Shown: positions 18,634 through 29,770 of the stretch, in pieces
How positions within the stretch are numbered: position 1 is the stretch's first letter
How the letters are laid out: every line of letters starts with the position of its first letter
NCBI RefSeq assembly: GCF_009720865.1
Contig: NZ_WNLA01000004.1
Span: 62,001-126,000, forward strand
Length of the DNA stretch: 64,000 nucleotides
Reading direction: 5' to 3'
Source of the DNA: Pseudoduganella ginsengisoli
GTDB lineage: Bacteria; Pseudomonadota; Gammaproteobacteria; Burkholderiales; Burkholderiaceae_D
Position numbers and translations under genes: made by a program
The notes under the pieces: model-generated
The model's input: the letters and a program-made list of their open reading frames with translations, nothing else
Databases searched by the model: none
What the model was told of the DNA's origin: nothing

Positions 18634-19392
18634 ATGACCTTCCGCAAAAACCTGCTGGCCGCCACGCTGCTGCTGGCCACGCAAGCTTACGCCCAGACCA
18701 CGCCGCCTTCCGGCACCGAAGTCATCGTGGCCGCCAATGGCGAAGTCACGGCGCCAAATGACCAGGCCGTGGTGACGATGGCCATTGAAGAGCAGGACAA
18801 GGACAAGGCTGCCGCCGCGTCGCGCGTGAATTTGAAAATGAAACAGGGCATGGAAATTTTGCGCAAGGAAGATCCCACGGCCGCGATGAAAACGCAGGGC
18901 TATTACACGTATCCCGTGTATCCGGAAGAGCGCCCGCTGCCGCCCGGCGCCGCGCCCAAGGTGCGCCAGCCGGCCGCATGGCGCGTGGGCCAGTATTTGC
19001 AAGTGACCACCACCAGCCTGGATAAATTGCCGAAAACCGTGGCCAGTGCGCAAAAAATCTTGACCCTGAACGGCATCAGTTTTGGCTTGTCGCGAGTCGC
19101 CACGAAAAAACTGGATGAACAGCGCATCGCTGCCACGTACCAGAACTTGCAGGAACGCATCGCCGCGATTTCCCGCGCTATGGGCCGTAATCCAGCCGAT
19201 GCGCTGCTGGAAACCGTGGATTTCGAAGGTTCCGGCAACTATGCGGGCGGCAATGCTTCGTTTGCCCGTTCGCAGCCGATGATGATGAAGGGCGCGGCCC
19301 CCGCGCAGGAAATGGCAGTGGAAGAACCCAGCTTCGAGCCAGGCGAGACGACGCTGAACATGCATTTGGTCGGAAAAGTCCGGTTTAAATAA
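18634..19392 (+). CDS. SIMPL-domain (DUF541) periplasmic protein
   Basis: 252 aa from the ATG at 18634; GGAG at 18621-18624 is the ribosome site (a TTG at 18619 overlaps it and is unlikely). Signal peptide TFRKNLLAATLLLATQAYA, then the SIMPL/DUF541 core: VIVAANGEVTAPNDQAVVTMAIEEQDKDKAAAAS, the central YYTYPVYPEE and the C-terminal VGKVRFK. SIMPL proteins are periplasmic and poorly understood. It lies before pssA with its own spacing and is probably a separate unit. Confidence 0.87.
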   Translation: MTFRKNLLAATLLLATQAYAQTTPPSGTEVIVAANGEVTAPNDQAVVTMAIEEQDKDKAAAASRVNLKMKQGMEILRKEDPTAAMKTQGYYTYPVYPEERPLPPGAAPKVRQPAAWRVGQYLQVTTTSLDKLPKTVASAQKILTLNGISFGLSRVATKKLDEQRIAATYQNLQERIAAISRAMGRNPADALLETVDFEGSGNYAGGNASFARSQPMMMKGAAPAQEMAVEEPSFEPGETTLNMHLVGKVRFK

Positions 19393-19426
19393 GACTTAAC
19401 TGACTGGAGGGCTGAGTCTATTTCTT

Positions 19427-19454
19427 TTGCTGCAAGGTCGTCTCTCGATATAAT
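19427..19454 (+). promoter_or_regulatory. Sigma-70 promoter of pssA
   Basis: TTGCTG (19427-19432), 16-base spacer, perfect TATAAT (19449-19454), 30 bases before the pssA ATG. Confidence 0.65.
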
Positions 19455-19484
19455 AGGTCGCAGATAGCATAGAAATGGATTCAT

Positions 19485-20351
19485 ATGGCAACTTTCCCCC
19501 GTCGCAGAAACAAGAATGGCAATAGCCCGGCCAAGCCCAAGAACTCGCGCTTTGCGAAGTTCGCGCGCAGGGTAAGGGGGCAGGATGAACAGCCGCGCTC
19601 GCGCGGCATTTACCTGTTGCCGAATGCCTTTACGACGGGGGCGCTGTTTTGCGGCTTTTTTGCCATCGTCATGGCCATGAACCAGCGTTTTGAACATGCC
19701 GCCTGGGCCATTTTTGTTGCCATGATCCTCGACGGCCTCGATGGCCGCATCGCCCGCCTCACCAATACCCAAAGCGAATTTGGCGCCCAGTACGACAGCC
19801 TGGCCGACATGGTGTCGTTTGGCGCCGCGCCGGCGCTGGTCATCTATGAATGGTCGCTGCGCGGCATGGGCAAGCTGGGCTGGATTGCCGCGTTTGTCTA
19901 TTGCGCCGGCGCCGCACTGCGGCTGGCCCGTTTCAATACCAACATTGAAGTGGTCGACAAGCGTTTCTTCCAGGGCATGCCGAGCCCGGCTGCGGCTGCC
20001 ACCGTGGTCGGCTTTGTGCTGTTGATGAATGACCTGGAAGTGCCGGGCTTGCAACTGTCGTGGACGTCGTTTGCCATTGCCCTGTTTGCAGGCTTGACCA
20101 TGGTCACCAACGTGCCGTTCTACAGCTTCAAGGAATTGAACTTCCGCAAATCGGTCCCGTTTATTTTCGTGTTCGTGATTGCGCTGGTGTTTGCGCTGGT
20201 ATCGATCGACCCGCCGAAAGTCATGTTCCCGATTTTCCTGATTTATGGCTTGTCCGGCTATGCCGTGTTTTTCTGGCGCATGGCCAAGGGCAAACCTGTG
20301 TCGATTGTCCAGACTGAACACGAACCTGTAGACCAAAGCGAACGCCGCTGA
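19485..20351 (+). CDS. pssA: CDP-diacylglycerol-serine O-phosphatidyltransferase
   Basis: Makes phosphatidylserine, the precursor of phosphatidylethanolamine, at the inner membrane. 288 aa. The CDP-alcohol phosphotransferase motif DG..AR........G...D...D is complete in [25 protein letters not shown] (about residues 84-110). Several membrane helices follow ([13 protein letters not shown].., [16 protein letters not shown]). The N-terminal 40 residues are strongly basic. Its own promoter lies at 19427. leuA follows after 43 bases. A psd gene, often next to pssA in this bacterial group, is not here. Confidence 0.95.
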   Translation: MATFPRRRNKNGNSPAKPKNSRFAKFARRVRGQDEQPRSRGIYLLPNAFTTGALFCGFFAIVMAMNQRFEHAAWAIFVAMILDGLDGRIARLTNTQSEFGAQYDSLADMVSFGAAPALVIYEWSLRGMGKLGWIAAFVYCAGAALRLARFNTNIEVVDKRFFQGMPSPAAAATVVGFVLLMNDLEVPGLQLSWTSFAIALFAGLTMVTNVPFYSFKELNFRKSVPFIFVFVIALVFALVSIDPPKVMFPIFLIYGLSGYAVFFWRMAKGKPVSIVQTEHEPVDQSERR

Positions 20352-20394
20352 CCCGACGCTGACCGTGACGGGGCGGTGCAACCAAGGAGCCAAT

Positions 20395-21942
20395 ATGAGC
20401 AACAGTGACCGCCTGATCATTTTCGACACCACCTTGCGCGACGGCGAACAATCGCCGGGCGCGTCGATGACGCGGGAAGAAAAACTGCGCATCGCCAAGC
20501 AGCTGGAACGGCTGCGGGTGGATGTGATCGAGGCGGGCTTTGCCGCGGCATCACAGGGCGATTTCGAATCCATCCGCGCCATTGCCGCCGCCGTCAAGGA
20601 TTCCACTGTCTGTTCGCTGTCGCGCGCCAATGACCGCGACATTGCCCGCGCCGCCGAAGCGCTGCAGCCTGCCGCCCGCAAGCGCATCCACACGTTTATT
20701 GCCACCTCGCCCTTGCACATGCAAATGAAGCTGCGCATGGAGCCTGCGCAAGTGCTGGAACAGGCAAAGCTGGCCGTGCGCTTTGCCCGCAACCACACGG
20801 ATGACATTGAATTTTCACCGGAAGACGGCAGCCGCTCGGAAGAGGATTTCCTGTGCCGCGTGCTGGAAGGCGTGATTGCCGAAGGCGCCACCACCATTAA
20901 TTTCCCCGACACGGTTGGCTATGCCGTGCCGGAATTGTTTGGTGAAACCATCCGCCGCTTGCGCGAGCGCATTCCGAATTCCGACAAGGCGATTTGGTCC
21001 GTGCACTGCCATAACGACCTGGGGCTGGCGGTGGCCAATTCGCTGGCCGGCGTGATGATCGGCGGGGCGCGGCAAATTGAATGCACGATCAACGGCCTCG
21101 GTGAGCGGGCCGGCAATACCGCGCTGGAAGAAGTCGTGATGGCGCTGCGCACGCGCGGCGGCTATTACAACTTGACGACGAATATCGATACCACGCAAAT
21201 CGTGGCCGCGTCAAAAATGGTGTCGCAAATCACGGGCTTTGCCGTGCAGCCGAACAAGGCCGTGGTGGGCGCCAATGCGTTTGCGCATGCGTCCGGCATC
21301 CACCAGGACGGCATCCTGAAAGCCCGCGAAACGTATGAAATCATGCGCGCGGAAGACGTGGGCTGGACCGCCAATAAAATCGTGCTGGGCAAGCTGTCCG
21401 GCCGCAATGCGTTCAAGCAGCGCTTGCAGGAACTGGGCATCGACATGGATTCCGAGGCGGAAATCAATGCCGCCTTTACCCGCTTCAAGGAACTGGCTGA
21501 CCGCAAGGCGGAAATTTTCGATGAAGACATCGTGGCGCTGGTGACGGATGAAGAACACGCGCACGAAGATGAATACTACCGCTTCGTGTCGCTGGCGCAG
21601 CGTTCAGAAACCGGTGAAATGCCCCATGCGAAGGTCGTGTTTTCCATCGGCGGCAAGGAGCATAGCTGCGAAGGCACGGGCGACGGTCCGGTTGACGCGA
21701 TGGTGAACGCAATTGAAAGCGCGGCGCAAACGGGCGCGGAACTGGTGCTGTTCTCGATCAATGCGATCAGCACGGGCACGCAGTCGCAAGGGGAGGTCAC
21801 GATGCGCCTGTCGAATGCCGGCCGGATCGTCAATGGCGTGGGCGCGGATCCGGACATCGTGGTGGCGTCCGCCAAGGCGTACTTGTCTGGCTTGAATAAG
21901 CTGCATTCGAAGACTGAACGCTTGAATCCGCAGACAGAATAA
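20395..21942 (+). CDS. leuA: 2-isopropylmalate synthase
   Basis: First committed step of leucine synthesis: acetyl-CoA plus 2-oxoisovalerate. 515 aa from the ATG at 20395 behind AAGGAG (20384-20389). The TIM barrel opens with [16 protein letters not shown] (9-24). Metal ligands H204 and H206 are in HCHND, and GLGERAGN follows. The C-terminal LeuA allosteric domain (about 390-515) should mediate leucine inhibition. The 3' end is 1 base from the convergent lipoprotein gene, and no terminator lies between, so its transcript may run antisense through that gene. Confidence 0.97.
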   Translation: MSNSDRLIIFDTTLRDGEQSPGASMTREEKLRIAKQLERLRVDVIEAGFAAASQGDFESIRAIAAAVKDSTVCSLSRANDRDIARAAEALQPAARKRIHTFIATSPLHMQMKLRMEPAQVLEQAKLAVRFARNHTDDIEFSPEDGSRSEEDFLCRVLEGVIAEGATTINFPDTVGYAVPELFGETIRRLRERIPNSDKAIWSVHCHNDLGLAVANSLAGVMIGGARQIECTINGLGERAGNTALEEVVMALRTRGGYYNLTTNIDTTQIVAASKMVSQITGFAVQPNKAVVGANAFAHASGIHQDGILKARETYEIMRAEDVGWTANKIVLGKLSGRNAFKQRLQELGIDMDSEAEINAAFTRFKELADRKAEIFDEDIVALVTDEEHAHEDEYYRFVSLAQRSETGEMPHAKVVFSIGGKEHSCEGTGDGPVDAMVNAIESAAQTGAELVLFSINAISTGTQSQGEVTMRLSNAGRIVNGVGADPDIVVASAKAYLSGLNKLHSKTERLNPQTE

Positions 21943-21943
21943 G

Positions 21944-22285
21944 TCAGAACGAACGCCGGTCTTCGTAATCCGGATCCGGGCCGGACATCAATTCGCGCAG
22001 CACGCCCTGGCGGTCGAAATGCAGGTGCATCAGCGAATACCAGATGCCGGCCTGCCGGTATTTGTATGACCACACGTTCATGTCGCGCAACGTCAAATAC
22101 GTGGTGTCATAGGGCCGCCCCAGCTTTTGCGCCACCGTGGCTTGCGTATCGACGCCGGGTTTGAGTGCCGCAAACGTGGCATCCGTGGCGACCGGATTTG
22201 GCGGTCCGGACAGTCCGGCGCAACCAGGCAGGCAGACCAGGCCGGCCAGTAGTGTAAAACTTGCTACAAATTTAAGATTTTTCAC
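21944..22285 (-). CDS. SmpA/BamE-like outer-membrane lipoprotein
   Basis: 113 aa. Lipoprotein signal MKNLKFVASFTLLAGLVCLPGC with Cys22 as lipid site. The mature part has the BamE/OmlA pattern: FAALKPGVDTQATVAQKLGRPYDTT (low-complexity helix-turn), VWSYKY, and a strand LHLHFDRQGVLREL. Not BamE itself by context, since it is alone and convergent with leuA. Probably outer-membrane associated; role unknown. Confidence 0.78.
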   Translation of the reverse strand: MKNLKFVASFTLLAGLVCLPGCAGLSGPPNPVATDATFAALKPGVDTQATVAQKLGRPYDTTYLTLRDMNVWSYKYRQAGIWYSLMHLHFDRQGVLRELMSGPDPDYEDRRSF

Positions 22286-22347
22286 GCTTTTTCCTCCCTG
22301 CCTGCCATTTTAGAGATAAACAAAGTGGCACTGGCGCGAAATTCCGC

Positions 22348-22353
22348 TATACT
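22348..22353 (+). promoter_or_regulatory. Candidate -10 box of rpsO
   Basis: TATACT 100 bases before rpsO, in the gap after the divergent lipoprotein start. The matching -35 is poor (TGGCAC at 22326-22331, 16-base spacer). Start of transcription would fall just before the hairpin at 22361. Confidence 0.4.
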
Positions 22354-22360
22354 TCCGGGT

Positions 22361-22387
22361 CTGGCCTTAACGGGCCAGGTTTTTTTA
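22361..22387 (+). terminator. Terminator-like hairpin in the rpsO leader
   Basis: CTGGCC (22361-22366), loop TTAACG, GGCCAG (22373-22378), then GTTTTTTTA. It has full intrinsic-terminator shape, yet lies upstream of rpsO, 61 bases before its start. It may stop leuA read-through, attenuate rpsO, or both. Confidence 0.7.
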
Positions 22388-22447
22388 TTAACGTAGTCAC
22401 GGTGAATGGGGTGCGAACTCCGACCACCGCATGTGAAAGGTATTAAC

Positions 22448-22717
22448 ATGACCGTAGAAAACATCAACAAGGCCGCCATCATCGCGGACAACGCACGTGG
22501 CCAAAACGACACCGGCTCGCCAGAAGTTCAAGTTGCACTGCTGACCGCACGCATCAACGAACTGAACGGCCACTTCAAAGCCCACACCAAAGATCACCAC
22601 TCCCGCCGTGGCCTGATCATGATGGTTAACCGTCGTAAGAGCCTGCTGGCTTACCTGAAAAACAAAGATGCAACCCGTTACCGCGATCTGATCGCTAAAC
22701 TGGGCCTGCGTAAGTAA
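22448..22717 (+). CDS. rpsO: 30S ribosomal protein S15
   Basis: Binds 16S rRNA in the platform of the small subunit. 89 aa, exact family length, from the ATG at 22448 behind AAAGG (22437-22441). Conserved sequence includes [45 protein letters not shown] and the C-terminal LIAKLGLRK. Followed by pnp, the usual rpsO-pnp pair. Confidence 0.99.
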   Translation: MTVENINKAAIIADNARGQNDTGSPEVQVALLTARINELNGHFKAHTKDHHSRRGLIMMVNRRKSLLAYLKNKDATRYRDLIAKLGLRK

Positions 22718-22740
22718 TCTTTGTACGTCCCGGCTTAATC

Positions 22741-22776
22741 AAAATGCCTGCGTCAGTTCGCTGCCGCGGGCATTTT
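22741..22776 (+). terminator. Hairpin between rpsO and pnp
   Basis: AAAATGCC (22741-22748) pairs with GGCATTTT (22769-22776), with a GC-rich loop that can pair further. It is a bidirectional-looking terminator or an mRNA processing/stabilising stem. pnp, 196 bases on, probably has its own leader with a second stem, GCCCGGCC-TAAA-GGCCCGGC (about 22874-22893). Confidence 0.55.
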
Positions 22777-22972
22777 GTCATTTAAACCCGGGACTAAATC
22801 GGGCAATCCAGCAGTTGATGCACATGCAGTAATTGCAGTAATAGCAGTAAAGGCAGCGGAAAGTTGTGGGAGCCCGGCCTAAAGGCCCGGCGCCCAATTG
22901 TTAAATTCGCTGTCCGTGGTGAGGTGAACGACAGCTCCTGAAAATCTGTCGGCAAATAGAAAGGGATTACCC

Positions 22973-25096
22973 ATGTTTAACAAAGTTACGAAAACCTTCC
23001 AGTACGGCCAACACACCGTGACCCTGGAAACCGGCGAAATCGCTCGCCAGGCATCCGGCGCAGTCATGGTTTCGATGGATGACACCGTCGTGCTGGCAAC
23101 TGTGGTGGCGCGTAAAGACGCGAAACCAGGCCAGGACTTCTTCCCTCTGACCGTTGACTACCTGGAAAAAACCTACGCGGCAGGTAAAATCCCTGGCGGT
23201 TTCTTTAAGCGCGAAGGCCGTCCTTCCGAGAAAGAAACGCTGACCTCCCGTTTGATCGACCGTCCTATCCGCCCTCTGTTCCCGGAAGGCTACATGAACG
23301 AAGTGCAAGTAATTGTGCACGTTCTGTCGGTAAATCCTGAAATCGACCCGGACATCGCATCGATGATCGGTGCTTCCGCCGCCCTGTGCGTGGCTGGCGT
23401 GCCATTCAACGGCCCAATCGGCGCCGCCCGCGTGGGCTACAAGGATGGCCAGTACATCCTGAACCCAACCGCAGCGCAACTGAAAACGTCCCAGATGGAT
23501 CTGGTGGTGGCCGGTACTGAAACTGCCGTGCTGATGGTGGAATCGGAAGCGCAGCAACTGTCGGAAGAAGTCATGCTGGGCGCCGTGGTGTATGGCCACG
23601 AGCAAATGAAAGTCGTGATCGATGCGATCCACGAACTGGTGCGTGATGGCGGCAAGCCAGAGCACGAATGGGCCCCGGCGCCAAAGAACGAAGCGCTGAT
23701 CGCCCGCGTGGCGCACTTCGCTGAAGCGAAAATCCGCGAAGCGTACCAGACCAAGGACAAGCAAGCCCGTACGGAAAAACTGCGCGCGATGCAATCGCAA
23801 GTGCAAGCCGACCTGGAAGCCGAAGCGGCTGCCGCCGGCGCTGCCGCACCTGACGCGGTTGAAGTCGGCAACATCCTGTTCGACATGGAAGCCAAGGTCG
23901 TGCGCTCGCAAATCCTGGAAGGCGAGCCACGTATCGACGGCCGCGACACCCGCACCGTGCGTCCAATCTCGATCCGTTCGTCCGTGCTGCCGCGCACCCA
24001 CGGCTCCGCACTGTTCACCCGTGGCGAAACCCAGGCGCTGGTTGTCGCCACCCTGGGCACCGCGCGCGATTCGCAAAAAATCGATGCGCTGATGGGCGAA
24101 TACACGGACGACTTCATGCTGCACTACAACATGCCACCGTTCGCCACCGGCGAAACCGGCCGTGTTGGCACGCCGAAGCGCCGTGAAATCGGCCACGGCC
24201 GCCTGGCCAAGCGCGCACTGGTTGCCGCGCTGCCATCGCAGGAAGAGTTCTCGTACTCCGTGCGCCTGGTGTCGGAAATCACTGAATCGAACGGTTCGTC
24301 GTCGATGGCTTCCGTCTGCGGCGGCTGCCTGGCGCTGATGGATGCCGGCGTGCCGATGAAAGCGCACGTGGCGGGTATCGCAATGGGCCTGATCAAGGAA
24401 GGCGGCCGCTTCGCCGTGCTGTCCGACATCCTGGGCGACGAAGACCACCTGGGCGACATGGACTTCAAAGTAGCCGGCACCGCCAACGGTATTACCGCGC
24501 TGCAGATGGACATCAAGATCCAGGGCATCACCAAGGAAATCATGCAAGTGGCGCTGGCGCAAGCCAAGGAAGGCCGCGAGCACATCCTGGGCGAAATGCA
24601 AAAAGCCATGCCGCACGTGAAGACCGAACTGTCGGACTTCGCACCGCGCCTGATCACCATCAAGATCAACCCAGAGAAGATCCGTGACGTGATCGGCAAG
24701 GGCGGCGCCGTGATCCGCGCGCTGACCGAAGAAACCGGCACGCAGATCGACATCAGCGACGAAGGCATCGTGACCATCGCTTCGGTGGACGCCGCTGCCG
24801 GCCAGGAAGCCAAGCGCCGCATCGAAGAGTTGACCGCATCGGTTGAAGTGGGCAAGACCTACGACGGCACCGTGCTGAAGCTGCTGGACTTCGGCGCCAT
24901 CGTGCAAGTGATGCCAGGCAAAGACGGCCTGCTGCACATTTCGCAGATCGCCAACGAGCGTGTGAACGCCGTGGCCGACTACCTGAAAGAAGGCCAGCAA
25001 GTGCGCGTGAAAGTGCTGGAGACCGACGAGCGCGGCCGCCTGAAGCTGTCGATGAAGGCTGTGGCTGAAGAAGCTGCACAAGCTGCTGCGCAGTAA
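22973..25096 (+). CDS. pnp: Polyribonucleotide nucleotidyltransferase (PNPase)
   Basis: Trimeric 3'-5' phosphorolytic RNase of the degradosome. 707 aa. Two RNase PH domains (about 10-145 and 325-460) are separated by the helical domain. Then come a KH domain with [20 protein letters not shown] (near 565-585) and an S1 domain with [30 protein letters not shown] (near 622-660). AAGGG (22961-22965) precedes the ATG. The 255-base gap before it carries short GCAGTAAT-like tandem copies (about 22829-22850) and a GC stem. PNPase commonly autoregulates through its leader, which may apply here. Confidence 0.98.
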   Translation: MFNKVTKTFQYGQHTVTLETGEIARQASGAVMVSMDDTVVLATVVARKDAKPGQDFFPLTVDYLEKTYAAGKIPGGFFKREGRPSEKETLTSRLIDRPIRPLFPEGYMNEVQVIVHVLSVNPEIDPDIASMIGASAALCVAGVPFNGPIGAARVGYKDGQYILNPTAAQLKTSQMDLVVAGTETAVLMVESEAQQLSEEVMLGAVVYGHEQMKVVIDAIHELVRDGGKPEHEWAPAPKNEALIARVAHFAEAKIREAYQTKDKQARTEKLRAMQSQVQADLEAEAAAAGAAAPDAVEVGNILFDMEAKVVRSQILEGEPRIDGRDTRTVRPISIRSSVLPRTHGSALFTRGETQALVVATLGTARDSQKIDALMGEYTDDFMLHYNMPPFATGETGRVGTPKRREIGHGRLAKRALVAALPSQEEFSYSVRLVSEITESNGSSSMASVCGGCLALMDAGVPMKAHVAGIAMGLIKEGGRFAVLSDILGDEDHLGDMDFKVAGTANGITALQMDIKIQGITKEIMQVALAQAKEGREHILGEMQKAMPHVKTELSDFAPRLITIKINPEKIRDVIGKGGAVIRALTEETGTQIDISDEGIVTIASVDAAAGQEAKRRIEELTASVEVGKTYDGTVLKLLDFGAIVQVMPGKDGLLHISQIANERVNAVADYLKEGQQVRVKVLETDERGRLKLSMKAVAEEAAQAAAQ

Positions 25097-25116
25097 TCTG
25101 CGTCAGGCTATCAGTG

Positions 25117-25150
25117 AAAACCGCCGGTGCGCAAGCCCGGCGGTTTTTTA
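25117..25150 (+). terminator. Rho-independent terminator after pnp
   Basis: AACCGCCGG (25119-25127) pairs with CCGGCGGTT (25137-25145) around a 9-base loop, followed by a T-run to 25149. Confidence 0.93.
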
Positions 25151-25195
25151 TTAGCTATGCCACCGGTAGGCGTGGAAGTTGCCCCAGCTTCAAGC

Positions 25196-25283
25196 GTAGG
25201 GCGGATTAGCGTTAGCGTAATCCGCCATGCGTGCAGGCCGCACAGGCATGGCGGATTATGTGCTGCGCGCTAATCCGCCCTAC
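25196..25283. repeat. Nested palindromic repeat (GTAGGGCGG family), copy 1
   Basis: 88-base element. Perfect 16-base terminal inverted repeats GTAGGGCGGATTAGCG (25196-25211) / CGCTAATCCGCCCTAC (25268-25283), and a perfect inner 13-base pair TAATCCGCCATGC (25218-25230) / GCATGGCGGATTA (25246-25258). It can also fold as two separate hairpins, each built from GGCGGATTA and TAATCCGCC, like a BIME. A related element lies at 39726-39814. Confidence 0.8.
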
Positions 25284-25316
25284 AGCAGGCAGTAGCGCAT
25301 TGAAAAATTTTGCTTT

Positions 25317-25329
25317 GGTGCCTGGCACC
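25317..25329. repeat. GGTGCCTGGCACC palindrome, copy 2
   Basis: Identical to 16115-16127. It lies 8 bases beyond the stop of the minus-strand dctD gene and after the GTAGGGCGG element, in a 241-base intergenic stretch otherwise free of genes. Confidence 0.55.
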
Positions 25330-25337
25330 GTGGGTGA

Positions 25338-26677
<1,340 letters not shown>

Positions 26678-26678
<1 letters not shown>

Positions 26679-28591
26679 CATGTCTCCATGGGAGCCGGTT
26701 TTAATTTGATGGCGAAACATGCACCGGCTCCCGTGTGCTCCGCGCTTAATGTGCCACCGAAATCCTTGATGATCTGCTCGGAGATCGCAAGGCCGAGGCC
26801 GAGACCCTGTCCCTGTGGCTTGGTAGTGTAAAACGGTTCAAATAAATGGGCGCGCGTTTCTTCCGACAGGCCCGGGCCCGTATCGCATACGCGCAATTCC
26901 ACCCATTCTGCGGCCCGGCCGACGCTCAGGCTCAATACTTTTTCACTGCTGGCGGCCATCGAATCGAGTGCGTTGGTCATCAAGTTCAGCAACACCTGCT
27001 CCAGCCGGTTGCTGTCGCACAGCGCATACAGTTCCGGCTCCGCGATGCGCAGCTGGAACGTGACCTTTTCCAGCGACATGCGGCGCTCGATCAGCACCAG
27101 CACATTGGAGATGGCCGTATCGATCGATACCGCCACCAGCGCGTCGTTGGACTTGCGGGCAAAGGTCTTCAGCTTGCCCGTGATGGTGCCCATGCGGGCC
27201 ACGATCTGCGAAATGTTTTTCAAGTTGTTGCGGGCGTCGTCCATGCGGCCGCGCTCAAACAGCAGCACGGCATTGTCGGACATGGTGCGCAGCGCCGTCA
27301 GCGGCTGGTTCAATTCGTGCGTGATACTGGCCGACATTTGCCCCAGCACAGCCATTTTCCCGGCCTGGAACAGTTCGCTTTGCGTACGGTGCAATTGCTG
27401 CTCGGCCTGGCGCCGCACTTCGATTTCTTCCGACAGGCTTTGCGTGATTTTTTCCAGGCGCGACGTGCGCTCGGCCACCATGGCTTCCAGGCTGTTATAC
27501 GCGGACAGCAAATCTTCGCGTGCCTGCAGCCGCTGGCGCAGCGCGCGCCGCCGCTGGCGGAAGAACAGGAACAGCAGCACGAGGAAGCCATAGGCGAGGA
27601 TGGCAAACACCATGCCAATGCGCGAATTGGCGCGTACGGTCGACAAGTCGGATAAATAAATAAACGTCCACTGGCGCGGCGCCAGCGTGCGGGTTTGCGC
27701 CAGCATCGGCACGGGACGCAAGTTGTCCGGCGCGCCCGGATCGCGGATGGATACCACGCGCGTGCCGTCGTTGCGGGGCACGTCGGCATCGAAGCGCAGC
27801 GGCGGCAATGGCTCCTGGTGATATTGGCGGGTTTGTTCCAGGCTGGCGCGCACACTGGCGGGCAAGGGGCTCAGCGTACGATAGCGCCATGCAGGGGCGG
27901 AACTGAGGAAAATCACGCCATTGCTGTCAGCCAGCATGACTTTGTCGATGGTGCCTGTGTTCCAGCTTTTTTCCAGTTCGCTGATGTTGACCTTGACGGT
28001 CGCCACGCCCAGCATTTTGCCGTCGCGGTAAATGCCTTGTGCGAAAAAATAGCCGGCTTCGCGGTTGGTGGTGCCGACGCCATAAAAGCGTCCCGAGCGC
28101 CCGCGCAGCGCGTCTTGCAAATACGGGCGGAACGCCACGTAGTCGCCGACAAAACTGTCTTTCTGGCGCCAGTTGCTGGCGGCCTGCGTGCGGCCCTGCA
28201 AATTGACGATGTAAATGGTGCTGGTGCCGGCCTGGCGGTTCAGGCGTTCCAGGTATTCGTTGACGGTGCTGCGCAATGCCGGGTCGTCCTGGTGCTGCAG
28301 CAGCGCCACCACTTCCTTGTCCAGCTCCAGCATGCGCGGCAGGAATTCATATTTATCGAGCAAGTTTTCCAGGCTGGCCGCATAGGTTTCCAGGCGGCGC
28401 GCTCCGGCGGAGCGGACCCGCTCCGTATTCAATTCTTCCAGCCACCAGTAAGCCAGCCATGCCAATGCGGCGCCCACCAGCACGACGATCATCCACGCGA
28501 GCGCACTGCGCCAGCGTGGGCGGACGTGCGCCGGCGCCAGCCGCGGCGCAAGGGCCGGTGGCAGCGAGGGAGTGTCGTGCGAAGGTGGCAT
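26678..28591 (-). CDS. dctB: Sensor histidine kinase DctB
   Basis: 637 aa from the ATG at 28591 (MPPSHDTPS); a longer frame reaches 28654. TM1 near 29-50; a periplasmic double-PAS/Cache region of about 270 residues (TSTIYIVNLQGRTQAASNW.., YFFAQGIYRDGKMLGV); TM2 near 326-345; coiled coil; phospho-His425 in ASITHELNQPL; ATPase with LLNLMTNALDSM, CDTGPGLSEE and GQGLGLGLAIS. DctB senses C4-dicarboxylates and phosphorylates DctD. The stop overlaps the dctD start region. Confidence 0.91.
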
Positions 28592-28675
28592 GAACAGACT
28601 ATAGCAAAGATAGAACAGGCGGCCACTCCGTAATAACCGCAGTGGCCGCTCCATGATTAATCCTCGCCTGGTGGA

Positions 28676-29674
28676 TTAAAACAGGTGACGCATGCCCAGG
28701 TTGAAGGCAGTCGGGGTATGGCCGTCATCAGTGGCATTGCCAACGGTGAATTTGGCGCCATTCTGGTTGTTGATATGGCCATACGCCGTGTACACGTCGG
28801 TGCGCTTGGACAGTGCATACATGTATGCGACGCCGAACTGGCGCGCATCCTGGTTCAATTTGCTGCGGTCCTGGTGGTCGACCACGGAACCCAGGAAGCG
28901 GTGTGGCCCGAATTCCGCGCTGACGCCGGCCAGCAAGTCGCGGCTGTCGGCGCCGGCGGCGCCGCGGTTTTGCACATAGGCCAGGTGGCCCGTGTAGGCG
29001 CCGACCGTGTAGCGCACGGTGGCCAGCGAATTGCGCGTATGGGCGTCCAGCACCGCGTCTTCCTTGCGATGGTGCGCCAGCACCACGGCCAGCGGGCCTT
29101 GCACGTAGTTGGTGGCTACGCTCAGCGAACGCTTGCGGGTGCTGTTGCCGGCCACTTCGCCAGCGCCATAGGTGGCGTCCAGCGCCCAGCCTGCGTAACG
29201 CAGCGACGAGAAGCTGATGGAGTTATCGATACGGCGTGGCGCGGCCATGATGTTCGGCGCCTGGCCGGCCAGGCCGTCTTCGAACGGGTCGGCCACGTCG
29301 CGCAGCGCTTTGTAATAGGCCGAGTACTGGCGGCCGACGCTGAGCGAGCCGAAGTCGCCGGACAGGCCGACAAACGACTGGCGGCCAAACGTCAGGCCGC
29401 CCTGGCCGGACGCGCCGGTATCAATGCCTACGCCGCCTTCGATGACGAAGTTGGCTTTCAAGCCGCTGCCCAGGTCTTCCGTGCCCTTGAAACCAATGCG
29501 GGAACCGGAATTGAGGCCGCTGCTGACGTAGGTATTGGTGCCGCCCACGCCGCCGCGTTCGATGACGATACCGCCATCGGCAACGCCGTAAATCTTGATG
29601 TTCGATTGCGCATGAACGGCGCTGCTGCCCAGCGACAGGATGGTGGTGGCGAGGGCGATTGCGGCGTATTTCAT
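28676..29674 (-). CDS. Gram-negative porin (Porin_4 type)
   Basis: 332 aa trimeric outer-membrane beta-barrel channel. Signal peptide MKYAAIALATTILSLGSSAVHA, then the standard opening SNIKIYGVADGGIVIERGG, PEFRG-like loop (RIGFKGTEDLGSGLKANF), LTFGRQSFVGLSGDFGSLSVGRQ, and a terminal strand ending in Phe (AFNLGMRHLF). GGAGTCAAC precedes the ATG. Placed between dctA and dctB, it likely admits dicarboxylates through the outer membrane (inference from position). Confidence 0.93.
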   Translation of the reverse strand: MKYAAIALATTILSLGSSAVHAQSNIKIYGVADGGIVIERGGVGGTNTYVSSGLNSGSRIGFKGTEDLGSGLKANFVIEGGVGIDTGASGQGGLTFGRQSFVGLSGDFGSLSVGRQYSAYYKALRDVADPFEDGLAGQAPNIMAAPRRIDNSISFSSLRYAGWALDATYGAGEVAGNSTRKRSLSVATNYVQGPLAVVLAHHRKEDAVLDAHTRNSLATVRYTVGAYTGHLAYVQNRGAAGADSRDLLAGVSAEFGPHRFLGSVVDHQDRSKLNQDARQFGVAYMYALSKRTDVYTAYGHINNQNGAKFTVGNATDDGHTPTAFNLGMRHLF

Positions 29675-29730
29675 GTTGACTCCTTAGTATTGGTATAGGT
29701 GGTGTTCTATGTAAAGCGAGGGGTAAAGCT

Positions 29731-29750
29731 GGCCCGGTGCCTGCCGGGCC
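29731..29750 (-). terminator. Hairpin downstream of dctA
   Basis: GGCCCGG (29731-29737) / CCGGGCC (29744-29750) around a 6-base loop, 21 bases past the dctA stop on the minus strand. The T-run on that strand is weak (CTTTACC), so termination may be partial and let dctA transcripts enter the porin gene. Confidence 0.4.
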
Positions 29751-29770
29751 GGTATATCAATGAGCTGGCA

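Noticed and set aside
22326..22353. Sigma-54 promoter for rpsO based on TGGCAC
   Set aside because: The -12 element TTGC is missing at the required spacing; a sigma-70 -10 box fits better.
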